DNA of 64,000 nucleotides from SB11 sp037968475 (GTDB lineage: Bacteria; Bacteroidota; Bacteroidia; UBA8524). The stretch lies in NCBI GenBank assembly GCA_037968475.1, contig JBBKVO010000013.1, positions 123,886 to 187,885 on the forward strand, read 5' to 3'. Numbering within the stretch: the first letter of the stretch is position 1; each line of letters opens with the position of its first letter. Of the stretch, positions 1 to 8,886 are shown in pieces. Made by a program: the position numbers and the translations under genes. The notes under the pieces were generated by a model. It was not told where the DNA came from. It saw only the letters and a list, made by a program, of their open reading frames with translations, and did no database searches.

Positions 1-491
1 GCACTCTAAGACCATTTGTTAAGAGCGATGCTGAAAGCATTGCCTACCATGGTAACAACGTCGCCATATACAACAATATGCGCGACGTATTTCCACACCC
101 GTATACCCAAGATGATGCAAATAACTGGATAGCCAAAAACCTTGAGCCATCAAGCAACATAATACTTGCTATTGAGGTAGAGGGTAAAGCCATTGGAAGT
201 ATAGCTATATTACCCAAAGAAGATGTGAGCCGCTTAACGGCAGAAATTGGCTATTGGATAGGCGAAGTGCATTGGGGCAAAGGCATAGCCACCGAAGCAG
301 TTACAGCAATTGTAGATTATACTTTTGAAAACACCGATTTGGTTCGCATTTTCGGGATAGTCTTTCATCCCAATAAAGCATCAGCAGCCGTATTAGAAAA
401 TGCAGGCTTTAGGTTTGAAGGCACGCAACGCAGTGCTGTATATAAAAATAGTGAAATTTTAGACGCCTTGGTATATGCTGTAGTAAAATAG
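1..491 (+). CDS. GNAT N-acetyltransferase, RimJ/RimL type (5' end outside window)
   Basis: Partial gene. The reading frame is open from base 3 to the window edge and begins TLRPFVKSDAESIAYH, which is the usual first strand of RimJ/RimL-like acetyltransferases, so the ATG at 78 is internal and the true start lies upstream of the window. The acetyl-CoA pyrophosphate loop is visible as WGKGIATEA, followed by the helix and the conserved HPNKASAAVLENAGFRFEG segment, where N and the A-G-F turn are typical. The family moves an acetyl group from acetyl-CoA to an amine, often a protein N-terminus, in the cytoplasm. The substrate cannot be read from sequence. It is followed after 39 bp by a membrane protein gene on the same strand. 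Confidence 0.9.
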   Translation, partial: TLRPFVKSDAESIAYHGNNVAIYNNMRDVFPHPYTQDDANNWIAKNLEPSSNIILAIEVEGKAIGSIAILPKEDVSRLTAEIGYWIGEVHWGKGIATEAVTAIVDYTFENTDLVRIFGIVFHPNKASAAVLENAGFRFEGTQRSAVYKNSEILDALVYAVVK

Positions 492-530
492 AACACTATT
501 TATATTGCAAAAAACGTTAGCTAAATACTT

Positions 531-1223
531 ATGCAAAATTTTATAGCTCTATTTACACATTCAAAAAGAACCCAAATTACCCTTTGGCTGGCAATATCAG
601 TTTTTATTTGCTTGGCAATGGTTCAATTTCGCATTGCTATCAGTGGGGTGTATTACTTTAAGTTTTTAATATGGAATATGTTTTTAGCTATTATACCTTT
701 TGGTGTAAGCTCAGTTACACGGGTATTATTTCAATTAAAACCAAGCAAAACAATACTTGTTAGCGGCATTTTCTTTTGGTTGCTGTTTTTTCCAAACGCG
801 CCCTATATTTTAACTGATTTGTTTCACTTACGCAGGTACCATGGTGTACCCTTTTGGTACGATTTATTACTAATCCTTTCGTTTGGATGCACGGGACTTA
901 TGCTGGGTTATGCCTCATTAGTCGATTTCCATACAATCATTAGCAAAGCATACAACAAGTTTATAGGAAATGTATTTGTAATAAGCTCACTACTACTTTC
1001 AGGTTTTGGCATTTATTTAGGTCGTTTTGAGCGTTGGAACAGTTGGGATATAGTATCAAACCCAAAAGGTCTAGCAAAAGACATTCTTAAACCTGTTTTA
1101 TATCCTACCCAAAATTTACGAGTATGGTACATCACCATAGCCTTCGCTTTATTTTTGATTATTGGTTACTACACTATCAGGCAATTACATAAATTGACTA
1201 TTATTTCAGAGCAAAACAAATAA
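531..1223 (+). CDS. DUF1361 integral membrane protein
   Basis: A 230-residue protein with about six hydrophobic membrane spans. The segment FPNAPYILTDLFHL near residues 87-100 is the hallmark of the DUF1361 family, and the length matches the family (about 200-230 residues). No biochemical function is established for the family. The stop codon is separated by one base from the TTG start of the DNA alkyltransferase gene, so the two are almost certainly cotranscribed and translationally coupled; the functional meaning of this pairing is unknown. Confidence 0.85.
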   Translation: MQNFIALFTHSKRTQITLWLAISVFICLAMVQFRIAISGVYYFKFLIWNMFLAIIPFGVSSVTRVLFQLKPSKTILVSGIFFWLLFFPNAPYILTDLFHLRRYHGVPFWYDLLLILSFGCTGLMLGYASLVDFHTIISKAYNKFIGNVFVISSLLLSGFGIYLGRFERWNSWDIVSNPKGLAKDILKPVLYPTQNLRVWYITIAFALFLIIGYYTIRQLHKLTIISEQNK

Positions 1224-1224
1224 A

Positions 1225-1701
1225 TTGTTTCCCCTATACATACAATATTACCCCTCACCTATTGGTATACTAAAAATTGAGGCGACAGACAGTAATATCG
1301 TTGCCGTTAATTTTACTTCTTCTCAAGATGAAGATGAAAGTATAAATACCATTACACAACACTGTCAAGAACAGTTGCACGAGTATTTTTCTGGAGAAAG
1401 AAAAACATTTAACCTGCCCCTTCAACCCAAAGGAACTGATTTTCAAAATAGAGTTTGGGCTGAGTTGCAAAATATACCCTTTGGTAAAGTAAGCAGCTAT
1501 TTAGAAATGGCAAAACGCTTGGGCGATGAAAAAGTAATACGCGCCGCAGCAGCAGCTAATGGCAAAAATCCTATAGCCATAATAATACCCTGCCACCGCG
1601 TAATTGGTGCAAACGGTGATTTGGTAGGCTATGCAGGTGGATTGGATAAAAAGAAACTTTTACTGCAACACGAAGGCGTTTTATCAAAACCATTGTTCTG
1701 A
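1225..1701 (+). CDS. ogt: methylated-DNA--protein-cysteine S-methyltransferase
   Basis: A suicide repair enzyme that takes the methyl or alkyl group from O6-alkylguanine in DNA onto its own cysteine. The 158-residue protein has the active-site motif PCHR (Cys123), followed by VIG and the C-terminal GYAGGL segment; the preceding NGKNPIAIIIPCH stretch is standard. The usual RAVGxAN motif reads RAAAAAN here. The start is a TTG one base after the preceding stop, and gives the expected N-terminal YIQYYPSPIG strand. Its stop overlaps the ATG of the next gene (TGATG), showing coupling. No Ada-type N-terminal zinc domain is present. Confidence 0.95.
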   Translation: MFPLYIQYYPSPIGILKIEATDSNIVAVNFTSSQDEDESINTITQHCQEQLHEYFSGERKTFNLPLQPKGTDFQNRVWAELQNIPFGKVSSYLEMAKRLGDEKVIRAAAAANGKNPIAIIIPCHRVIGANGDLVGYAGGLDKKKLLLQHEGVLSKPLF

Positions 1702-2066
1702 TGATTGAGATAACTGAAAACGAAATAGCCTATGTCTTCCAGTTCTGTGATGAACTTATGACCCAAGATGAAAAAGATGCTTATTTAAAATACTCTTTTG
1801 AGTTAAATGTATCTCAGCGAAATGAAACAAACACAGAGCTTTGGAAAAAATTCTATATCAGTACAGGACGTCTGAAAGATAGTTACCCATCGAGTGTAAC
1901 TGACTTATTAAAACATGGTTTTCAAACATTCAAATTTAATGTTGCAAGTAGGATAATTAACCAGTGTTTTAATCATCCTTTATTGAACTATTGTCCTAGA
2001 TGTAGCAAACTTGCTCGCACCCCGCAAGCAAAACAGTGCCGTTTTTGTGCACATGATTGGCACTAA
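1701..2066 (+). CDS. small protein with C-terminal zinc-ribbon-like motif
   Basis: A 121-residue protein of no recognised family. The N-terminal 90 residues are mixed alpha and hydrophilic. The last 25 residues carry two CxxC-type knuckles (CPRC and CRFC) separated by 12 residues, a pattern expected to bind one zinc ion. The ATG overlaps the ogt stop codon by one base, so it is translated from the same mRNA as the repair enzyme. A nucleic-acid or protein-binding role would be a guess. Confidence is high that it is a gene and low on function. Confidence 0.75.
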   Translation: MIEITENEIAYVFQFCDELMTQDEKDAYLKYSFELNVSQRNETNTELWKKFYISTGRLKDSYPSSVTDLLKHGFQTFKFNVASRIINQCFNHPLLNYCPRCSKLARTPQAKQCRFCAHDWH

Positions 2067-2117
2067 AAGTACAAAGTACTATATTGGCATATTGCACTTG
2101 TTTAGATATCAGTCATA

Positions 2118-3035
2118 ATGGATTTTGGACGATTACCCAATATAGAAAACGTAGATTTTAGCCTGCCCCCTACCCCGCCTGAAACACTAGAGGTGTTAAG
2201 TAAGTCGGACAAAGGGGAATTAACCAAAATATATATTGGCTGCCCCGTGTGGGGCGAAAAAGAATGGGTAGGCAAAATATACCCGCCGGGCACCAAACCC
2301 AAAGAGTTTTTGCACTACTACGCCACCCAGTTTAACTGTATAGAGCTTAATAGCACCCACTATAATTTTCCATCTGAAATATTAATAGAGAAGTGGAAAG
2401 CTGATGCCTTGCCTAACTTTAAATTTTGTCCAAAACTTACCCAAAACATTAGCCACTTTCAACGCTTGGTAAATACACAAGGCATGGTAGATGATTTTTG
2501 CGGAGCTATACGATACTTAGAGGAATATTTGGGGACTTGCTTTTTACAACTACCGCCCAACTTTACGCCCAAAAATATTGACGATGTAATACGCTTTGTT
2601 GAATACTGGCCGAAAGACGTTCCACTTTCAGTTGAATTTAGGCATACGGGTTGGTTTAGTGATAAAGCAATACAAAATGAGGTGTTTGCAGCTCTACAAT
2701 ACCACAATATTGGTACTGTGATAACCGATGTAGCAGGCCGCCGTGATGCTTGCCACCAAAGACTTACCAACGGTACTGTTTTTATACGATTTGGCGCGAA
2801 TAACCTTCATCCTACCGATTATCCCCGTATGGAGGCATGGGCAACTCAATTGCACCAATGGATAGAAATGGGGGCAAAAACCGTATATTTCTTTTTACAC
2901 ACACCGATAAAACATTATAATCTTGAGTTAGCCATCTATACGATAGATGCACTTAACCAAAAGGGGTACAACCTAAAAGCTCCCTACGAGTTTAAAAAGC
3001 CTGAAAAAATTAACCCGCAAAGCAGTTTATTTTAA
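2118..3035 (+). CDS. DUF72 domain-containing protein (YecE-like)
   Basis: A 305-residue protein. The region from residue 37 onward (YIGCPVWGEKEWVGKIYP) is the start of the DUF72 TIM-barrel domain, followed by the characteristic LxxYATQFNCIELNSTHYNFPS and SVEFRHTGWF segments. DUF72 proteins are widespread and structurally TIM barrels; no firmly established activity is known. The first 35 residues precede the domain and look like a lineage-specific extension. It lies 51 bp after the zinc-ribbon gene and 11 bp before the VOC gene on the same strand, so it probably belongs to the same transcription unit. Confidence 0.9.
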   Translation: MDFGRLPNIENVDFSLPPTPPETLEVLSKSDKGELTKIYIGCPVWGEKEWVGKIYPPGTKPKEFLHYYATQFNCIELNSTHYNFPSEILIEKWKADALPNFKFCPKLTQNISHFQRLVNTQGMVDDFCGAIRYLEEYLGTCFLQLPPNFTPKNIDDVIRFVEYWPKDVPLSVEFRHTGWFSDKAIQNEVFAALQYHNIGTVITDVAGRRDACHQRLTNGTVFIRFGANNLHPTDYPRMEAWATQLHQWIEMGAKTVYFFLHTPIKHYNLELAIYTIDALNQKGYNLKAPYEFKKPEKINPQSSLF

Positions 3036-3046
3036 TCTTCACCTTA

Positions 3047-3493
3047 ATGGTACACTACGGACACACCAATATTATTACTGATAACTGGCAACGATTAGCA
3101 CAGTTTTACACTACAGTTTTTGATTGCAAAGCCTATGGTTCTGAACGTAATTTGAAAGGCGAATGGTTAACAAAGGGCACTGGCGTACAAAATGCTGCAA
3201 TAACAGGCATACACCTGCTATTACCCGGCTATGGCGAAAATGCTCCCACACTTGAAATTTTCCAATACCCTATAAATATTGAACAGCCTGATATTATTGC
3301 CAACCGCAAAGGTTTTGGACACATTGCTTTTAAGGTTGATGATGTAGAGGCCTATACCCAAAAAGTATTGGATAATGGCGGCAGCATGGTGGGAGAAATT
3401 GTACATGGAAATGTTGAAGGTGCAGGCGACATAAGTTTTGTATACGTTGCCGACCCCGACGGTAATATTGTAGAGCTTCAAAAGTGGGGGTAA
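3047..3493 (+). CDS. VOC (glyoxalase/bleomycin resistance) family protein
   Basis: A 148-residue single-domain vicinal-oxygen-chelate protein with two beta-alpha-beta-beta-beta modules. Candidate metal ligands are the His in VHYGHTNI, the His in GFGHIAFKVDD and the Glu in DGNIVELQ, in the positions usual for glyoxalase-like dioxygenase folds. The substrate is not predictable. It is the last gene of the plus-strand cluster and ends at the left edge of the inverted duplication beginning near 3501. Confidence 0.88.
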   Translation: MVHYGHTNIITDNWQRLAQFYTTVFDCKAYGSERNLKGEWLTKGTGVQNAAITGIHLLLPGYGENAPTLEIFQYPINIEQPDIIANRKGFGHIAFKVDDVEAYTQKVLDNGGSMVGEIVHGNVEGAGDISFVYVADPDGNIVELQKWG

Positions 3494-3500
3494 AATACAC

Positions 3501-3581
3501 CTCTTCTTAAAACGTAAAGACAATCGTTCTTTTGTTTCTATAAAACCAATTAAAGATGTACCTGCTACCACTAAAGAATAA
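3501..3581 (+). pseudogene. 3' stub of a ribosomal protein L27 gene (rpmA remnant)
   Basis: Read on the plus strand this segment gives FLKRKDNRSFVSIKPIK, then DVPATTKE and a stop. The intact rpmA at 19112-19483 has FRKRKDNRSFVSIEPIK at the same place. At DNA level about 43 of 45 bases match from the Lys-Arg-Lys codons to the Ile-Lys codons. The Ala/Val-rich tail of intact L27 is largely missing. There is no start codon or upstream L27 part. The similarity continues beyond the stop into the terminator and into the 3' end of the neighbouring peptidase gene, so the stub belongs to a longer inverted duplication. Confidence 0.85.
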
Positions 3582-3690
3582 GCGTTCTTAATAACCCTAT
3601 ATTGTTGTCCCACAATTTTTTGTAAGGTTTTTTTATTTCAGTTGCAGGTGAATATGATCGTCGTGCCTTACGGAGTGGCAACCCTGAAAT
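3501..3690. repeat. inverted duplication, copy A (rpmA 3' end, terminator, peptidase 3' end)
   Basis: This block is repeated in inverted orientation at about 18979-19262. It runs from the L27 stub through a degenerate terminator-like hairpin (CCCACAATTTTTTGTAAGG near 3609-3627) into the last 25 or so codons of the minus-strand peptidase gene. In copy A the peptidase is full length and rpmA is a stub; in copy B it is the reverse. The edges are given by where I can still align the two copies by eye and are approximate. Confidence 0.8.
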
Positions 3691-4511
3691 TTTAATTTAG
3701 AATTTTTCAGTCCAAATCTATCGGCCAAATGTGGCTCAATAAATATTTTTCCAATTTCAGCATTCTTTAGCATTAGCTCTAATAACCGTTTTGTTATAGC
3801 TTCATCAAGCACATAATTATCCTTTTTAAAACGTCCCATTATTTTTTCTATCAAACTATATTGCCAATACCCTTTTTTACGGCAAATATTAGCTTGATTT
3901 ATTTCATTGGGTAGAGAATGTTCACCCACACCATAGCCAATACGTGAGGGACTTCCATGTTGTTGTTTTGAACTATTGGATTGGTGATAATAAAAAGCTA
4001 AGTCAACCTTTTTGCCGTTGTTATGACTTAGGTGGGGCAGTAGCGGAAACCCTTTTATAAAAGGAAAGTTAGCATCTAAATAGTATGTAATTATTCCACT
4101 TTCTCGGTTGTTTATAGTGTGTGCGCTTGCAAGTAAAACACTTTTAAGAGAAGGGGTAACATAATGCCTATTGCACAAATAGGTTAGAGCGGTAGCAGGT
4201 TTAAGGGTAGCCGACGATGTTATGGGTAACGGTACACGCCCAAACAATGCTGCCAACGGTGGTATAAGCATAAAAGTAGCCAATAGGTACAGCACTATAA
4301 AAGCTAAACCTTTTGCAGATAAACGTAACCACCTGTTTTCTGATTTTTTATGTATGCGTTTGAAAAGAGGGAAAGATAGGAGGTAAACAATACCTCCAAT
4401 TTGTGTGATAATGGTAAGTACAAAAACTACAAATAAATGTGCAACAACAAGCAGAAGCTTATGCCAAATAGGTTTTGGTAAATTGTTAGATATTAGCGTT
4501 GTGTTTTCCAA
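3633..4511 (-). CDS. membrane-anchored LAS-type metallopeptidase-like protein (MepA/M15-like)
   Basis: A 292-residue protein with two hydrophobic segments (about residues 20-50 and 65-90) followed by a soluble domain. The domain has NNGKKVDLAFYY (His163, Asp170 as possible zinc ligands) and ends RHDDHIHLQLK (His286 and His288 as an HxH pair), the arrangement seen in LAS-type peptidoglycan peptidases of the M15/M74 groups. Cleavage of cell-wall cross-links in the periplasm is therefore plausible but inferred. Its start lies 19 bp inside the end of the WG-repeat gene, so the two are coupled. Its last 25 codons are duplicated as a decayed stub at 18979-19062. Confidence 0.7.
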   Translation of the reverse strand: MENTTLISNNLPKPIWHKLLLVVAHLFVVFVLTIITQIGGIVYLLSFPLFKRIHKKSENRWLRLSAKGLAFIVLYLLATFMLIPPLAALFGRVPLPITSSATLKPATALTYLCNRHYVTPSLKSVLLASAHTINNRESGIITYYLDANFPFIKGFPLLPHLSHNNGKKVDLAFYYHQSNSSKQQHGSPSRIGYGVGEHSLPNEINQANICRKKGYWQYSLIEKIMGRFKKDNYVLDEAITKRLLELMLKNAEIGKIFIEPHLADRFGLKNSKLKFQGCHSVRHDDHIHLQLK

Positions 4512-5392
4512 ATAAACTCACCTTTGCAGTTTATATAGCCAAATATATCGCCTTTTTCTACCATAGCATAGTTGTAACGGAAACGTGAGCCTCTATCAAA
4601 CTGTATGTCAATTACCATTTCGCCTTTGGTGTTTATAAAACCCCAATAGGCATTTTTTTCTACGCTGGCTAGCCCGTTCGAGCTAAACTCGTATGCACTG
4701 CTATATTGGTAGGGTATAACTATCTCGCCCTTTTTATTTATAAAGCCCCATTTATCACCTTTGCGAACAGGGGCAAAGCCTTGTGCAAAGTTGCCTGCAC
4801 GCTCAAAGCTATCGTTTATTACTTGAGTACCTTTTAGGTTTATAAATTTCCAAGCACCACCTAGTTTTTCTTGCGTGGCAAGTATGCCTTCATTTACCAT
4901 AGTTAGGTCTTGATATAGTGGAGCAATAACCCACTCGCCTTTTTTATTAATAATACCCCATTTACCTTTTTGCGATGCTTGGGCATAACCTTCGTTAAAC
5001 TCATAACAAAGGCTGTATTGTGGTTCTATAACCCAATTCCCTTTTTTGTTTATATATCCCCACTTGCCTTTTAGCTGCACCCTTGCCAAACCTTCAGTAA
5101 AGTCGCCTGCGGCATCAAACATGGTGGGTATGGTAATATCCATATTATCATTAATAAAGGCATAGCGGTAGCGGTTATCGCTTATATGCACCACACTGGC
5201 AACACCCTCACTAAACTGACTTCCTAATGGAAGCAATGCAGATATAATATTTTGCCCGTTGGTATCTATATAACCTACTTTGCCATCAACAATTACTATT
5301 AGCAAGCGGGCATCATCATACTTGCTGCTATCTTTTTGAGCTTTTAGGCTAATTGTGGCTATTAATAAGGCTATTGCTAAAATGTTTTTCAT
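4493..5392 (-). CDS. WG-repeat protein with signal peptide
   Basis: A 299-residue protein that starts with a signal peptide (MKNILAIALLIATISLKAQ) and then consists of about six to eight WG repeats of the form KWGYINKKGxWVIxPxY. WG repeats form beta-rich modules thought to serve binding, usually outside the cytoplasm. No catalytic motif is visible. It is followed by the membrane-anchored peptidase gene with a 19-bp overlap, and is preceded on the same strand by the prenyl synthase gene 20 bp upstream, so these three genes probably form one operon. Confidence 0.88.
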   Translation of the reverse strand: MKNILAIALLIATISLKAQKDSSKYDDARLLIVIVDGKVGYIDTNGQNIISALLPLGSQFSEGVASVVHISDNRYRYAFINDNMDITIPTMFDAAGDFTEGLARVQLKGKWGYINKKGNWVIEPQYSLCYEFNEGYAQASQKGKWGIINKKGEWVIAPLYQDLTMVNEGILATQEKLGGAWKFINLKGTQVINDSFERAGNFAQGFAPVRKGDKWGFINKKGEIVIPYQYSSAYEFSSNGLASVEKNAYWGFINTKGEMVIDIQFDRGSRFRYNYAMVEKGDIFGYINCKGEFIWKTQR

Positions 5393-5412
5393 ATTTTCTG
5401 TATAGGTTTTTG

Positions 5413-6387
5413 TTAGCTAACACGGGTACGTATCCACTCACAAAAATCGTGAAGGTATTTTTTATTTTCAGCGGGTATTTCTATCTCTTCAAGCAATTGG
5501 TATGCCGTTGTAAAATAGCTTTCGCTTTTGGTGATAGCTATTTCTTTTATACTTAGTTGGTTGTAAATATCCATAACAGCATCCACCTTTTGTTTAGGCA
5601 TAAAATCGTCAACGGTTAGCCAATGATTAAGTTGGTTTTTGGTTTCGCCTTCGGCTAACTCAAGGGCTTTTATAAGCAAATAGGTCTTTTTGTTGCTGAT
5701 AATATCACCACCTACTTGTTTGCCTACTTTGTCTTGCTCGCCAAAAACATCTAAAATATCATCCATTAGCTGAAAACCAATACCTACCATTTGTCCAAAC
5801 TGATAGATGTTTTTTTGTTGCAAAGGGTTTGCTCCTGCCACTATTGCTCCCATTTTCAAGGCACAGCCCAGTAGCACGGCAGTTTTTAAGCGTATCATTT
5901 CTATATACTCATCAGCCGTTACTTTATCACGACTTTCAAAGTTCATATCCAATTGCTGCCCTTCGCATACTTCAATAGCTGTTTGATTAAATACATCTAG
6001 TAAAGGATTTTGATATTGAAGTTCGGCTTGACGCACTAGGTTGATGGCTTTTATAAGCATTAAATCGCCCGATAATATTGCCGTAGGCTCATTCCATTGA
6101 ACGTGTACAGTAGGTTTTCCGCGACGTATGGGTGCAACATCCATAATGTCATCGTGGATTAAGGTGAAGTTGTGAAATACCTCTACTCCAAGTGCCTGAT
6201 TTGCGGCCGCTTTAATGCTGCCTCCAAATAACTCGCAACCCATAAGGGTTAGCACAGGGCGCATACGTTTACCGCCAAGGGTAAGTATGTAGTTTAATGG
6301 GTCGTAAAGGTTTTGTGGAATGCCTGCAAACGGATGCTGCTGTATTAGCGTATTGGTGTAGGCAAGATATTCGGGATATGGGCGCAT
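5413..6387 (-). CDS. polyprenyl diphosphate synthase (trans-isoprenyl family)
   Basis: A 324-residue class-I isoprenyl diphosphate synthase. It has GGKRMRP, the first aspartate-rich motif DDIMD with the following RRGKPTVH, and the second motif in GFQLMDDILDVFGE, all required for Mg2+-dependent chain elongation of allylic diphosphates with isopentenyl diphosphate. The length fits geranylgeranyl or octaprenyl type enzymes; chain length cannot be judged with certainty. The product would feed quinone, carotenoid or undecaprenyl pathways. It lies downstream of rnr on the same strand with an 85-bp gap. Confidence 0.93.
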   Translation of the reverse strand: MRPYPEYLAYTNTLIQQHPFAGIPQNLYDPLNYILTLGGKRMRPVLTLMGCELFGGSIKAAANQALGVEVFHNFTLIHDDIMDVAPIRRGKPTVHVQWNEPTAILSGDLMLIKAINLVRQAELQYQNPLLDVFNQTAIEVCEGQQLDMNFESRDKVTADEYIEMIRLKTAVLLGCALKMGAIVAGANPLQQKNIYQFGQMVGIGFQLMDDILDVFGEQDKVGKQVGGDIISNKKTYLLIKALELAEGETKNQLNHWLTVDDFMPKQKVDAVMDIYNQLSIKEIAITKSESYFTTAYQLLEEIEIPAENKKYLHDFCEWIRTRVS

Positions 6388-6472
6388 GGAGCAAATATAG
6401 CTAATGTGCTAATTTGCCAATATGCTAATGCGTTTAATTAACACATTAGCATAGTAGTAAATTGTATTATGG

Positions 6473-8581
6473 TTATACCATTGTAAAATCAATCTGACGT
6501 TTTAGCGGGTCAGCTTTTTTCACTTTCACTATAACTGGGTCGCCCAAGCGGTATTTACGTTTGGTGCGTTTGCCCATTACTGCCTGTTCTTTTTCGTTAA
6601 ACTCGTAGTAGTCATCAAACATAGTATTAAGGCGTATCATACCCTCACATTTGTTTTCTACAATCTCAACATAAATACCCCATTCTGTAACACCCGTAAT
6701 AAGTCCTTTAAAGTCTTGTCCAACAGAATTCTGTAGGTATTCAGCTTGTTTGTACTTGATTGAAGCACGTTCAGCATCGGCGGCTTTTTGTTCCATCAAA
6801 CTGCTGTGTTTGCAACGTTTCTCCCACTCAGGCGTAGGTTTTTCGGTTTCGCTTTCAAGGTATTTTTCAAGCAAGCGGTGCACCATCAAATCAGGATAAC
6901 GGCGAATAGGGCTGGTGAAATGTGTGTAATAATCAAAAGCCAAACCATAGTGCCCAGTTTTTTGGGTGGTATATACTGCTTTTGCCATAGTGCGTATAGC
7001 CATACTTTGCAGTATGCCTTGCTCAGGCTTTCCTTCGGTAGCTATTGCCAAATCGTTAAATGATTTGGTGATGGCTTTAGCTGAATCCATTTTTAGGTTA
7101 TACCCAAAACGACGAGCAAATGCACTAAAATCTTTTAGTTTAGTTTCATCAGGATTATCGTGTACACGGTACACAAATACATTGGCTTCTTTTTGTTTTT
7201 TAGCACGGTATTTATATCCAAATTCGGCAACCTTACGGTTAGCCAACAGCATATATTCTTCAATTAGTTTGTGGGCATCTTTGCGTACCTTAGTATACAC
7301 ACCAAGTGGTTTGCCTTTTTCGTCTAACTGAAATTTAACTTCTTCGGTTTCAAAACTAAGCGCTCCGTTTTTAAAGCGGGCATCTTTTAGTTTTTTAGCA
7401 ATATTATTTAGTATTATCAGCTCTTCGGCCAAATCGCCTTCGCCTGTTTCTATACGTTCTTGCGCATCTTCGTATGCAAAGCGACGTTTTGAGTGAATAA
7501 CGGTTTTGCCTATCCACTGGTTTAGTATTTCGGCTTTGTCATTCATTTCAAATACAGCCGAAAAGGTTAGTTTATCTTCATTTGGGCGAAGCGAACATAC
7601 ACCGTTACTTAGTACCTCAGGAAGCATTGGTATGGTTCTATCAACTAAGTATACCGATGTGGCACGATCAAAAGCGTTCTCGTCTAGTTTTGTGCCTACA
7701 CGCACATAGTGCGATACATCAGCAATGTGCACACCAATTTCGTAATTACCGTTTTCAAGTTTTTTAAACGATAGGGCATCGTCAAAATCTTTAGCATCTT
7801 CAGGGTCAATTGTAAATGTTAAAGTTTCACGAAAATCGACACGTTTTTTTATTTCGTTGTTACTAACTGTGGTGGGTATTTTTTGTGCTTCTTTTTCTAC
7901 ATCGGCAGGGAACTCAAGCGGGAAACCAAACTCAGCTACAATGGCGTGCATTTCGGTATCGTTATCACCCGGTTCGCCCAATACTGTTTTTACTTTACCA
8001 AATGGGTTTTTAGCATTTTCAGGCCAATCGGTAAGGCTCACAATAACTTTTTGTCCGTCTCTTGCTCCGTTTAGGTTTTCGTTAGCTACAAAAATATCGG
8101 CATACATACGTTTATCATCAGGCACTAAAAACGAGAAGTTTTTGTTGCGTTGCAATGTGCCTACATAATCTGTTTTAGCACGTTGCATTATTTCTAATAC
8201 AAAGCCCTCGGGTTTTTTGTTTTTGCGTGATGCGTATAGAGTTACAGCAACTCTGTCGCCATGTAGTGCATGGTTAATATCAGCTGATGCAATAAAGATA
8301 TCTTGTTCGCCTTCATCAGGCACAACATAAGCACTACCCCTTTGGGTAATTTCTATCGTACCTTCAACATTGTTCATTAGGTTTTCGTAATGGTATCGAC
8401 CAGGGTCGGTTTCGCCTAATTTGCCTTCGCTTTTTAGTTCTTCAAGTAACTGAATTACATTTTTGTTTACTTTTTCGATGCCTAACTTTGCAGATATCTG
8501 CCTAAAATTCAATAATTTGTTAGGGTTTTCTTTAAATACTTTTAGTATAAGAGGTTTGAGTTCTTTTTTCGAATATGCCAT
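6473..8581 (-). CDS. rnr: ribonuclease R
   Basis: A 702-residue 3'-5' exoribonuclease. An N-terminal winged-helix region (residues 1-60) is followed by cold-shock-type OB folds. The RNB catalytic domain has DPEDAKDFDDALS, the acidic Mg2+ site, and HYGLAFDYYTHFTSPIRRYPDL. A C-terminal S1 domain begins near residue 620 (GLITGVTEWGIYVEI). It degrades structured RNA and takes part in RNA quality control in the cytoplasm. The length is typical of Bacteroidota RNase R, which lacks the long Lys-rich tail of the E. coli enzyme. The start ATG at 8581 gives the expected helix-turn-helix. Confidence 0.96.
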   Translation of the reverse strand: MAYSKKELKPLILKVFKENPNKLLNFRQISAKLGIEKVNKNVIQLLEELKSEGKLGETDPGRYHYENLMNNVEGTIEITQRGSAYVVPDEGEQDIFIASADINHALHGDRVAVTLYASRKNKKPEGFVLEIMQRAKTDYVGTLQRNKNFSFLVPDDKRMYADIFVANENLNGARDGQKVIVSLTDWPENAKNPFGKVKTVLGEPGDNDTEMHAIVAEFGFPLEFPADVEKEAQKIPTTVSNNEIKKRVDFRETLTFTIDPEDAKDFDDALSFKKLENGNYEIGVHIADVSHYVRVGTKLDENAFDRATSVYLVDRTIPMLPEVLSNGVCSLRPNEDKLTFSAVFEMNDKAEILNQWIGKTVIHSKRRFAYEDAQERIETGEGDLAEELIILNNIAKKLKDARFKNGALSFETEEVKFQLDEKGKPLGVYTKVRKDAHKLIEEYMLLANRKVAEFGYKYRAKKQKEANVFVYRVHDNPDETKLKDFSAFARRFGYNLKMDSAKAITKSFNDLAIATEGKPEQGILQSMAIRTMAKAVYTTQKTGHYGLAFDYYTHFTSPIRRYPDLMVHRLLEKYLESETEKPTPEWEKRCKHSSLMEQKAADAERASIKYKQAEYLQNSVGQDFKGLITGVTEWGIYVEIVENKCEGMIRLNTMFDDYYEFNEKEQAVMGKRTKRKYRLGDPVIVKVKKADPLKRQIDFTMV

Positions 8582-8769
8582 TAGTAATGGTGGTGGGTTG
8601 ATATAAATTATACAGATGTTTTCACAACATCTATACTATGCAAGTATAGCTTTTTGTTTGGAGCTTAAAAAGAAATAAAAGTTAACAGAAAACAGGAATG
8701 TATTATTTTTTTAGCCTGTGTTATTTTAAGATATGGCGGAAATACGCCATTTGCTTGTTTTGTAGTTTT

Positions 8770-8856
8770 TTACCGTCTTTTCGTTCTTGCTTTTGCATAT
8801 ACCACAATTATCGAGCCTAATATTACCAAAGCATACCAAAGTTCTTTTTACACTTA
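8770..8856 (-). pseudogene. 3' stub related to the C-terminal membrane tail of the nuclease at 11556
   Basis: The 305-bp gap between rnr and the secreted protein gene contains, on the minus strand, KELWYALVILGSIIVVYAKARTKRR and a stop, with a stop just upstream. The intact thermonuclease gene ends ILWYALAIILLGLIYK plus IRKTKR in the same orientation. The DNA shares a 17-base exact match covering the Trp-Tyr-Ala-Leu codons. This is best read as a relic of a duplicated nuclease gene 3' end. The rest of the gap holds a small hairpin, ATGGCG-GAAATA-CGCCAT near 8734-8751, and nothing else recognisable. Confidence 0.55.
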
Positions 8857-8886
8857 TGATGTTAAAGATTGTGTTAACCGTCGCTT

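Noticed and set aside
3221..3613. 130-codon minus-strand frame over the VOC gene and the rpmA stub
   Set aside because: Antisense to coding sequence; its only similarity to another frame (near 19080-19400) is the reverse of the rpmA match, which is explained by the duplication.
7857..8168. Open frames on the plus strand inside rnr
   Set aside because: They are antisense to a full-length RNase R with all motifs; no independent coding signal.
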